DNA of 64,000 nucleotides from JBBDMC01 sp963775235 (GTDB lineage Bacteria; Pseudomonadota; Alphaproteobacteria; Rhizobiales; Kaistiaceae). The stretch covers positions 186,001-250,000 of the forward strand of contig CAVZHY010000002.1 of NCBI GenBank assembly GCA_963775235.1. The letters run 5' to 3'. Below are positions 25,956-32,876 of this stretch, one piece after another (the first letter of the stretch is position 1; each line of letters opens with the position of its first letter). A model generated the notes under the pieces. It searched no databases, was not told the origin of the DNA, and worked only from the letters and a program-made list of their open reading frames with translations. Both the position numbers and the translations under genes were made by a program.

Positions 25956-26869
25956 GCGACGGGCACGACCACCCGCACGGGCACGACCATGGCCACCCGC
26001 ATGATCATGCAGTCCGCAACGAGGGCCGTATGGCCGCCGCCGCAGCGCTGATCGGCGCGTTCATGGTGGTCGAGGTGGTCGGCGAACTCGTTGCCGGCTC
26101 GCTGACGCTGCTGGCGGACGCGGGACACATGCTCACCGACTTTGGCGCGCTGGCGCTGGCATGGTTTGCGTTCCGGGTCGTGCGCTGGCCGGCCGACCGC
26201 AAACGCACCTACGGGTTCGACCGGTTCCAGGTCCTGGTCGCATTCGGCAACGGGCTGGCACTGTTCGCCATCGCGGCATGGATCGCCTTCGAGGCGGCGG
26301 GGCGGCTCGCCCAGCCGCAGCCGGTGCATGGGGGGCTGATGTTGGCCGTCGCCGGCACCGGCCTCGTCGTCAACATCGTCACGTTCCTCATCCTGCACGG
26401 AGCCGACCAGACGAACCTCAACGTGCGCAGCGCAGCGCTGCACGTGATCGGGGACACGCTGGGCTCGGTCGCCGCACTGGTTGCTGCCGCGGTGATCATG
26501 ACGACGGGATGGACGCCGATCGACCCGATCCTGTCGGTGCTGGTGGCGGTCATCATCCTCAGGGCAGCCTGGCGCATCGTGAGGGAGTCCGGACACATTC
26601 TCCTGGAAGGGACGCCGCCCGATCTCGATCCACGCGCGATCGCGCGAACGCTGGTCGCGGAGATCGAAGGACTGCGCGAGGTGCACCACGTGCACCTGTG
26701 GTCGATCACGCAGGAGCGGACGATGACGACCCTGCACGCGGTGATCGAGCCGGGGACCGACCCGGAGCAGGTGATCGAGACGGTCAAACGGCGGCTCGAC
26801 GAGAAATTCGGGCTCGATCACGTGACGGTCGAGATCGAGACCGAGCGGTGCAAGGACAAGTTGGCGTGA
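25952..26869 (+). CDS. Cation diffusion facilitator family metal exporter (CzcD/ZitB-like)
   Basis: Inner-membrane metal(2+)/proton antiporter of 305 residues. The N-terminus is a histidine-rich metal-binding stretch (HDHPHGHDHGHPHDH). Six transmembrane helices follow. Helix II contains LLADAGHMLTDFGAL and helix V contains the paired AALHVIGDTLGSV, giving the HD-HD tetrahedral site typical of zinc exporters. A C-terminal cytoplasmic domain (HHVHLWSI) follows. The gene is embedded in the yej operon with ATGA overlap to yejE, an unusual location. Zinc is the most likely substrate, but cobalt or cadmium are possible. Confidence 0.93.
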   Translation: MSDGHDHPHGHDHGHPHDHAVRNEGRMAAAAALIGAFMVVEVVGELVAGSLTLLADAGHMLTDFGALALAWFAFRVVRWPADRKRTYGFDRFQVLVAFGNGLALFAIAAWIAFEAAGRLAQPQPVHGGLMLAVAGTGLVVNIVTFLILHGADQTNLNVRSAALHVIGDTLGSVAALVAAAVIMTTGWTPIDPILSVLVAVIILRAAWRIVRESGHILLEGTPPDLDPRAIARTLVAEIEGLREVHHVHLWSITQERTMTTLHAVIEPGTDPEQVIETVKRRLDEKFGLDHVTVEIETERCKDKLA

Positions 26870-26987
26870 GGCGACCCGGGCTGGCGCTGGCGTGTTGGCT
26901 GCGACCGATCGGGACGGGACGCGATGGGACTATAAACGGCAACAATGTTGTCCTAGAAAGCCAGCCCCTCTCAAAAGGAACTGGGCA

Positions 26988-27224
26988 ATGAACAAGATCG
27001 TGCACGAGCATCTCAAGGCCTCGGAACTGCCTGAGAGATTGCGAGAGGGTATCGACGCTTCGGCCACCGTGACGGTGATCATTGAGGAGGAGGCCGAAAC
27101 CAAGCGGCCGAGCCGCGACCATCTGCGCGAATTGCTCGATGGAGCCCGGAAAAGTGCATCGGGGGTAACGACGGAAGAAGCCGTGGCCCGGATTCGCGCG
27201 TTGCGCGACGAATGGGATGATTGA
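26988..27224 (+). CDS. Antitoxin of a VapBC-type toxin-antitoxin pair
   Basis: A 78-residue protein with an acidic C-terminal half (RIRALRDEWDD at the end), placed directly before a PIN-domain gene with TGATG overlap. The N-terminal HEHLKASELPERLREG could form the DNA-binding/dimerisation part. The sequence is not a clear AbrB or Phd fold, so the antitoxin role is mainly from position. AAGGA at about 26975-26979 supports ATG26988. It is less GC-rich than its neighbours. The 118 bases before it may carry its own promoter (TATAAACGG near 26931). Confidence 0.72.
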   Translation: MNKIVHEHLKASELPERLREGIDASATVTVIIEEEAETKRPSRDHLRELLDGARKSASGVTTEEAVARIRALRDEWDD

Positions 27225-27721
27225 TGGCAACGCCCAATCGCCTTTACGTCGATGCGAACATCTTTATCCGGCTGTTCGAAGGTGACGATGAACTTTCGGC
27301 GGCGTTGGGCGCGTTGTTCCTATTCGAGCCTAAAAGCGCAAAGCCCTTCCTGGCCACGAGCGAGTTGACGCTGGCAGAACTGCTGGTTGTCCCTTGCAGG
27401 GAGGGCAACGATCAACTCATCGGCAGCTACGACAACTGGACCAGAACAAACGACTATCTCGAAGTCGGTCCTGTCGATCGGAGCGTTCTGTGGGCGGCGG
27501 CCTTGCTGAGGGCACGTTACTCCGGTCTCAGGCTTCCCGACGCCATTCATGTCGCAACGGCACTCCGATTCCCCTGCAGTCATTTTTTGACTGCCGATCT
27601 TCGCCTTAACGGAACTTACGAACTTTATCACAATCACGGGGGACTGGTTTTCGGTCCGGCCGCCACGGAGATCGTGCGCCCGGAAGTTGCGTTCATCCAG
27701 GGCATTGTCGAGTCGGCATGA
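27224..27721 (+). CDS. PIN-domain ribonuclease toxin, VapC-like
   Basis: Predicted Mg-dependent RNase toxin of 165 residues. The PIN acidic residues are visible: YVDANIFIRLF (Asp near residue 9), SELTLAELL (Glu), LPDAIHVATAL (Asp) and LTADLRL (Asp). ATG27224 shares a base with the antitoxin stop (TGATG). The toxin's own stop overlaps the start of the ABC ATPase gene (ATGATGA), so toxin and transporter translation are linked. The C-terminal 30 residues after the core are unassigned. Confidence 0.88.
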   Translation: MATPNRLYVDANIFIRLFEGDDELSAALGALFLFEPKSAKPFLATSELTLAELLVVPCREGNDQLIGSYDNWTRTNDYLEVGPVDRSVLWAAALLRARYSGLRLPDAIHVATALRFPCSHFLTADLRLNGTYELYHNHGGLVFGPAATEIVRPEVAFIQGIVESA

Positions 27722-29349
27722 TGACCACCGCCCCCCTCCTCTCCGTGCGCGACCTTGGCGTTGCATTCCGCCAGGCCGGGACGACGACCATGGCGGTGGA
27801 GGGTGCGAGCTTCGACATCGCCAAGGGCGAGACGGTCGCGCTGGTCGGCGAATCGGGGTCGGGCAAGTCGGTGACGGCGCTTTCGGTGATGCGGCTCTTG
27901 CCGCCGTCAGCGGTCCACCCGGCGGGTCAAATCCTGTTCAAGGGCAACGACCTGCTGAAGGCACCGGAGAAAGAACTGCGCGCCGTGCGCGGCGGCGATA
28001 TCGGCATCGTCTTCCAGGAGCCGATGACCTCGCTCAATCCGCTCCATACCATCGAGCGGCAGGTTGGGGAGATCCTGAAGGTTCATCGCGGCATGGGCGA
28101 GAAGGCGTCGCGTGCGCGAACGCTGCAACTGCTCGAGCAGGTCGGCATCCAGGATGCCGCCTCACGCCTGACGGCCTATCCGCACCAGCTCTCCGGCGGC
28201 CAGCGCCAACGGGTGATGATCGCCATGGCGCTTGCCAACGAGCCGGACCTCTTCATCGCCGACGAGCCGACGACGGCGCTCGACGTGACCGTGCAGGCGC
28301 AAATCCTGAAGCTCCTTGCCGATCTGCAAAAGCAAACCGGCATGGCGGTGCTGTTCATCACCCACGACCTCGGGATCGTGCGGCGGATGGCACAGAAGGT
28401 GTGCGTGATGACCGGCGGCCACATTGTCGAACAGGGACCGACGGAAGCGATCTTCGAGCGGCCGCGGCATGCCTACACCAAACACCTGCTCGCCGCCGAG
28501 CCGAAGGGCGAGCCGCCGAAGTCCGGTTCCTCCGCGCCGGTGGTGATGAAGACCGACGACCTTAAGGTCTGGTTCCCGATCCGCCGTGGACTGCTGCGGC
28601 GTACCGTCGGTTACATCAAGGCGGTCGACGGGGTCGACATCACCGTGCGCGAAGGACAGACGCTCGGCGTCGTCGGCGAATCGGGGTCGGGCAAGACCAG
28701 CCTTGGCCTCGCCATCATGCGGCTTATCTCGTCCGACGGGACCATCCTGTTTCTCGGCCAGCCGATCCAGGGCAACACCTTCAAGCAGATGCTGCCGCTC
28801 AGAAACCGCATGCAGATCGTCTTCCAGGACCCCTATGGATCGCTCAGTCCGCGCATGTCGGTGGGCGACATCGTCGGCGAGGGGCTGCGGGTCCATGCGC
28901 GTTCGCTGAGCGCCGCCGAACGCGACCGCAGGGTGGCGCAGGCGCTGGACGAGGTCGGCCTCGACCCTGCCACGCGGGGACGCTATCCGCACGAGTTCTC
29001 CGGCGGGCAGCGCCAGCGCATCGCCGTCGCCCGCGCGATGGTGCTGGAACCGAAGTTCGTGATGCTCGACGAGCCGACCTCGGCGCTGGACATGAGCGTG
29101 CAGGCGCAGGTGGTCGATCTCTTGCGCGACCTGCAGCGCCGGCACGACCTCGCTTACCTTTTTATCAGCCACGACCTGAAGGTCGTGCGGGCGCTCGCCA
29201 ACGACATTCTCGTGATGCGCAACGGCAAGGTGGTCGAGCACGGACCGGCGGCGGACATCTTCGATCACCCACGGACCGACTACACGCGCGCGCTGATGGC
29301 GGCCGCCTTCGACATCGTTGCCGCACCGGAAGGCGTGGTGTCGCAGTAG
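27718..29349 (+). CDS. yejF: Oligopeptide/microcin C ABC transporter ATP-binding protein YejF (two ABC domains)
   Basis: Fused double ATPase of 543 residues driving the Yej importer. Domain 1 has Walker A GESGSGKS, signature LSGGQRQRV and Walker B LFIADEP. Domain 2 has GESGSGKT, FSGGQRQRI and FVMLDEP. Both halves retain the D-loop and switch His (ITHD, ISHD), so both sites should hydrolyse ATP. Start choices are ATG27718 or ATG27721, both overlapping the vapC stop. The gene is separated from yejE by the CDF and VapBC genes but is still in the same direction and without gaps, so it is probably still in the operon. Confidence 0.95.
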   Translation: MMTTAPLLSVRDLGVAFRQAGTTTMAVEGASFDIAKGETVALVGESGSGKSVTALSVMRLLPPSAVHPAGQILFKGNDLLKAPEKELRAVRGGDIGIVFQEPMTSLNPLHTIERQVGEILKVHRGMGEKASRARTLQLLEQVGIQDAASRLTAYPHQLSGGQRQRVMIAMALANEPDLFIADEPTTALDVTVQAQILKLLADLQKQTGMAVLFITHDLGIVRRMAQKVCVMTGGHIVEQGPTEAIFERPRHAYTKHLLAAEPKGEPPKSGSSAPVVMKTDDLKVWFPIRRGLLRRTVGYIKAVDGVDITVREGQTLGVVGESGSGKTSLGLAIMRLISSDGTILFLGQPIQGNTFKQMLPLRNRMQIVFQDPYGSLSPRMSVGDIVGEGLRVHARSLSAAERDRRVAQALDEVGLDPATRGRYPHEFSGGQRQRIAVARAMVLEPKFVMLDEPTSALDMSVQAQVVDLLRDLQRRHDLAYLFISHDLKVVRALANDILVMRNGKVVEHGPAADIFDHPRTDYTRALMAAAFDIVAAPEGVVSQ

Positions 29350-29354
29350 GGCGG

Positions 29355-30308
29355 ATGACGACGAAGGGGGCAATACTGATCGCGTCGGGGCCGTGGGACC
29401 CGGAGCCGTGGGCGGCGGCGGTGAGGGCGGCCGAGCCCGGACGGCCCCTTTTCGTGTGGCCCGACCTGCCGGACCCGGCGGCGATCCGCTACGCGATGGT
29501 GTGGAAACCGCAAGACGGGCTGCTGGCGACGTTGCCGAAGCTCGCGGCGATCTTCTCGCTCGGCGCCGGCGTCGATCACCTGATCTTCCAGAAGGGGCTG
29601 CCGGATGTGCCCATTGTCCGCGTGGTGAGCACCGATCTGACGGAGCGGATGACCGAATGGGTGACGCTCCAGGTTCTGACCCACCACCGGCGGGCGCCTG
29701 CCTACGCCCGTCAGCAGGCGGGCCGAACGTGGAAGGAGTTGCCGCAGCCCCGCGCGGCGCAGGTGCGGGTCGGCATGATGGGGATGGGCGTGCTCGGGAG
29801 CGACGCCGCCCAGGTGCTGGTCCGCCTCGGCTTCCGCGTCGCCGGCTGGAGCCGGCGGCCGACGATATCGGCTGGGGTCGAGCCGTTCAGCGGCACCGAC
29901 GGGCTCGACCCGTTCCTGCGGCGCACGGACATTCTCGTCTGTCTGCTGCCGTTGACCGCCGATACACGCGGCATTCTGGCGATGCCGCTTTTCCGCAAGC
30001 TCGCCCGCGACGGTGCGCTCGGCGGCCCGGTCATCATCAACGCGGGACGCGGCGGGCTTCAGGTCGAGGCGGACATCGTCCAGGCGCTGGCCGACGGCTT
30101 GCTTGCCGGCGCCAGCCTCGACGTGTTCGAGACCGAGCCGTTGCCGGCGTCGAGCCCGCTGTGGACGATGCCGAACGTGGTGATCACGCCGCACGCGTCG
30201 GCAACCAGCGCCCCGGCGGAACTGGTACCGCCGATGCTCGCGCAGATGGCGGCGCATGAGGCCGGCAAGCCGTTCAGCGGCGTGGTCGATCGGGCCGCCA
30301 TGTACTGA
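29355..30308 (+). CDS. ghrA: Glyoxylate/hydroxypyruvate reductase A (D-2-hydroxyacid dehydrogenase)
   Basis: NAD(P)H-dependent reductase of 317 residues in the GhrA branch. The cofactor-binding fold begins at VGMMGMGVLGSDAAQ (GxGxxG, about residue 137) followed by GWSRRP, where the Arg suggests NADPH. The catalytic Arg is in the INAGRGG block, Glu in FETEPLP and His in ITPHASA. The short N-terminus with FSLGAGVDHL is as in E. coli GhrA. It follows yejF by 5 bases and is probably cotranscribed. It reduces glyoxylate and hydroxypyruvate in the cytoplasm. Confidence 0.9.
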   Translation: MTTKGAILIASGPWDPEPWAAAVRAAEPGRPLFVWPDLPDPAAIRYAMVWKPQDGLLATLPKLAAIFSLGAGVDHLIFQKGLPDVPIVRVVSTDLTERMTEWVTLQVLTHHRRAPAYARQQAGRTWKELPQPRAAQVRVGMMGMGVLGSDAAQVLVRLGFRVAGWSRRPTISAGVEPFSGTDGLDPFLRRTDILVCLLPLTADTRGILAMPLFRKLARDGALGGPVIINAGRGGLQVEADIVQALADGLLAGASLDVFETEPLPASSPLWTMPNVVITPHASATSAPAELVPPMLAQMAAHEAGKPFSGVVDRAAMY

Positions 30309-30423
30309 CCGCGCGCGGATTTTAGTGAGCGGATCGGCGTTTCAGGGTAGAAGGACCGTCTGGCCGCAAGCGGTTCGTCAGCGGCTTCAACGTTCGTCCA
30401 ACATTCAGTGCAAGAGGGAATCC

Positions 30424-30924
30424 ATGGCAGTTTCGATGTTTCAGGTCGCCGTCCCAACCTTCGAGCGGCGGCTGAAGGCCCTGTCGGCAGTGATCGACAA
30501 GGCGGCGGCTCACGCAGAGGCGAAGAAAATCGAACCGTCGACACTGATCCACGACCGGCTCTATGCCGACATGTTTCCCTTCTGGCGCCAGGTGCAGGCA
30601 GCCTGCAACCATGCCGCCAACGCCACGGCGCGGCTGGCCGGCGCCGACCTGCCGACCTTCGGCGACATCGAAAAGACGTTCGACGGACTGAAGGCCCGGA
30701 TTGCCGAGACGCTGAAGATCGTGAACGGCTTCGACGCGTCGCGTCTCGACGGCGGCGACGACCGGACCGTGACGCTCGTCATGGGCGGCCACGAGCGCAA
30801 GATGACCGGCCTCGACTATTTCCTCCACTCGGCGCTCCCCAACTTCTACTTCCACGCCACAACCGCTTACGACATCCTGCGCCACAACGGCGTGGAGGTT
30901 GGCAAACGCGACTTCATCGGCTGA
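30424..30924 (+). CDS. DUF1993 domain-containing protein
   Basis: A 166-residue protein matching the DUF1993 family, an all-helical fold related to DinB-like proteins. Visible features are the N-terminal VPTFERRLKALSAVIDKA and the C-terminal HSALPNFYFHATTAYDILRH with two histidines that may bind metal. No signal peptide is present. ATG30424 follows GAGGGA at a suitable distance. It lies 115 bases after ghrA. The function is unknown. Confidence 0.85.
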   Translation: MAVSMFQVAVPTFERRLKALSAVIDKAAAHAEAKKIEPSTLIHDRLYADMFPFWRQVQAACNHAANATARLAGADLPTFGDIEKTFDGLKARIAETLKIVNGFDASRLDGGDDRTVTLVMGGHERKMTGLDYFLHSALPNFYFHATTAYDILRHNGVEVGKRDFIG

Positions 30925-31242
30925 GGCGCGGGGAAATCGCCGGCGACTCCGTCCAGTATGCGTTTGCGTAGGTGATCCCGGGGTGGCCGCGCCGACGGAC
31001 TTGATGCCACCGCCGATGCCATAGCAGGTGGCCACCTTCAGAGGCCTGCACGGTGCGCAGGTGCTCGTCGCCGGCGATTTCGCTTTTCTCCGAGTGCCGA
31101 TATCGCCCCGGCTCTTTGTTCCTCCGCAATTCCCGACGGAAAACCGGTTCCCACTTTTCCTGGAATTGCTTTTGCGCCAGGAACCGCCGCGGCGCAGCCG
31201 GAGTTATCTCCTGGAACGCAACATCAGGGAGCTCCGGTCGTC
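30925..31242. other. Intergenic stretch of 318 bases without a recognised gene
   Basis: Open frames here are short and lack recognisable domains on both strands. A minus-strand reading near 30950-31060 gives VATCYGIGGGI, vaguely like the C-terminal glycine motif of thiolases, but it is too short and broken to call. The distal part leads into the small membrane peptide. No terminator or promoter can be named with confidence. Confidence 0.5.
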
Positions 31243-31323
31243 ATGCGCGCCATCCTGCTCTGGGTCCTCGGTATCCCGATCCCGATCATCATCCTGCTGT
31301 ACCTGTTTGGCGTCTTCCATTGA
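31243..31323 (+). CDS. Small hydrophobic membrane peptide (26 residues)
   Basis: ATG31243 to TGA31323 encodes MRAILLWVLGIPIPIIILLY followed by LFGVFH. It is one membrane span with the conserved-looking LGIPIPIIILL core. Peptides of this pattern recur in proteobacterial genomes, usually unannotated. AGGGAG lies about 11 bases upstream, slightly far for an SD. It ends 10 bases from the convergent NlpC/P60 gene. The function is unknown; its reality rests on the recurring pattern and would be strengthened by homologues. Confidence 0.55.
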   Translation: MRAILLWVLGIPIPIIILLYLFGVFH

Positions 31324-31333
31324 CAGGCGGCTT

Positions 31334-32200
31334 CTACATTCGCCTGACGCTGGCGGGTGACGCCTCGGCGCGCGCGATGCGGGCGACGGCCTCGGCCAAC
31401 GGCTCGATAACCACCGTCATGTGGTGACCGGAGGCGTGCACCATGTATTCGCCGTCGATCATGATGCCGACGTGACCGGGCCAGAAGACAAGATCGCCGC
31501 GGTGCAACTGCCCTGCGGTCCCTCCCTCGACCAACACCCCCAGCATTGCCTGTTGCAGATCGGTGTCCCGCGGGCACGGCTTGCCCGCGGTCATGAGGCA
31601 GAGTTGCACGAGTCCCGAACAGTCCAGGCCAAGGCTGGTGCGGCCGCCCCAGAGGTACGGCGTATTTACCAGCCGCTCGGCGACGGCGACAAAATCGGCG
31701 GCGGGCGGAGCGTCCACCGGCTCCACGTGCATGGCGACAACGGCGCCCTCACCGCCCGCGAGCAGGCGATATAGCGTACCGCGTGTCTCGGTCTCGCCGT
31801 CTAGGGCAAGCGAAGCACCGAGCGACAGGAATCCCCGGGCCGGCAGCTTCAGGTCGGCGGCAGGGTAGACAAAGGTGCGCAGCGCTGCCACCCGGTGGGT
31901 CGGCTCCGGCGCCTCGGCGGCGAGCGCCTCGCTCGGCACGTAGCCGACGTAGGAGTCGGTCTTGAGCTGGCCCCATGACCAGCCCTCGGCGGCCTCCTCG
32001 AAAACCATGAAGGTCTCACCGCGCAGGACCTCGCTTTCCAGCCCCGCGTCGGCCCGCGGAAGGCGCTTCAGCGGCGCGGCACCGGCAACCACACGGCGCC
32101 GGGCCCCCTCGACGAAACGGGCGGCGGCGACCTTGCCCCTCAGGCGGGCGTCGGCGAGGTCGTTGCGGAAGGCGTGGAGCCGCGGATCAAGGTCGGTCAT
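31334..32200 (-). CDS. NlpC/P60 (C40) family peptidoglycan hydrolase with SH3-like N-terminal region
   Basis: Predicted cell-wall endopeptidase of 288 residues. The N-terminal half contains an SH3b-like region (GETFMVFEEAAEGWSWGQL, then YVGYVPSEAL). The catalytic NlpC/P60 domain covers about residues 165-285, with Cys in LDCSGLVQLCL and His in FWPGHVGIMID, followed by VHASGHH. There is no signal peptide, which is common for this alphaproteobacterial subgroup. ATG32200 is chosen from MTDLDPRLHAFRNDLAD, a typical start; the frame extends 15 codons further. In related genomes it neighbours leucyl aminopeptidase, which here is 3 kb away on the same strand. Confidence 0.88.
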   Translation of the reverse strand: MTDLDPRLHAFRNDLADARLRGKVAAARFVEGARRRVVAGAAPLKRLPRADAGLESEVLRGETFMVFEEAAEGWSWGQLKTDSYVGYVPSEALAAEAPEPTHRVAALRTFVYPAADLKLPARGFLSLGASLALDGETETRGTLYRLLAGGEGAVVAMHVEPVDAPPAADFVAVAERLVNTPYLWGGRTSLGLDCSGLVQLCLMTAGKPCPRDTDLQQAMLGVLVEGGTAGQLHRGDLVFWPGHVGIMIDGEYMVHASGHHMTVVIEPLAEAVARIARAEASPASVRRM

Positions 32201-32319
32201 GGCGGGGAGAGTAGCACCAGTCGGTGCAAGCGCCCCACGGGGCACGACGACCTATTTCGCCAGCTGGTCGCGAAGGCGGCCTGCCTTCAGCTCTGCGACC
32301 GCGTGTTCGGCGAGCCCGT

Positions 32320-32391
32320 CGAGCCCGCCCGCCCCACCCACCGCACTATGCGCCGTCCCCCCTCCCCGCGCTCCGCGGGGGGGGGAGGGAT
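32320..32391 (+). repeat. Palindromic intergenic element, copy B
   Basis: It shares CCCCACCCACC, a 13-base spacer and TCCCCCCTCCCCG with copy A at 16675-16736 on the opposite strand, and ends in GGGGAGGGAT. Its inner part is a longer hairpin (CCCTCCCCGCG / CGCGGGG with a G-run of nine). It sits between the NlpC/P60 gene and the end of the MarR gene. Confidence 0.65.
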
Positions 32392-32395
32392 GACG

Positions 32396-32746
32396 TCACG
32401 GCGGGAGGGACTTGTGCCGCGCGACGATCATGTCGCCGAGGCGCTCGACGGCGAGGGCACCCTGGAGCGTGCGGTGGACCAGGACGTTGCGCCGGTCGGT
32501 CTCGTCGCGATGGCGGCTGACAAGGCCGAGACGGCCCATGGTATCGAGGGCGCGGGTGATGACGGGCTTGGTGACGCCGAGCCTCGCGGCGAGGCCTCGC
32601 ACCGTGTGGGGCGGTGGCGCCAGATAGACGGTCAACAGCACCGCCATCTGACGGGCGGTCAGATCCTGCTCGCCGTCCTGAACAATATCGAAGACGACGT
32701 CGTGCCAGAGCTGGAGCGCCTGGCTCGGCCGTAACGGGGCGGGCAT
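32396..32746 (-). CDS. MarR family transcriptional regulator
   Basis: Small winged-helix regulator of 116 residues. The HTH is VRGLAARLGVTKPVITRALD at about residues 50-69, followed by the wing VSRHRDETDRRNVLVH with the DxRxx signature of MarR wings. The flanking helices are short, and the protein is smaller than typical MarR (140). GAGGA is six bases before ATG32746, which decides the start against longer open frames upstream. No effector or target can be named. Confidence 0.85.
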   Translation of the reverse strand: MPAPLRPSQALQLWHDVVFDIVQDGEQDLTARQMAVLLTVYLAPPPHTVRGLAARLGVTKPVITRALDTMGRLGLVSRHRDETDRRNVLVHRTLQGALAVERLGDMIVARHKSLPP

Positions 32747-32876
32747 TCGGTTCCTCGCAGGAGGCCACTGCGATCGTTTCGGACCCGAACTATTTAAGCC
32801 GGTACCGGCCGTTCCATCAAGACGGTTGGCGAACGGGCCGTCAGCGCGCTCCGTAAACCGGCGATCTCCTGCAGGC

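Noticed and set aside
30950..31060. Thiolase-like remnant (VATCYGIGGGI on the minus strand).
   Set aside because: Only about ten residues resemble the motif and the flanks do not continue in any frame.
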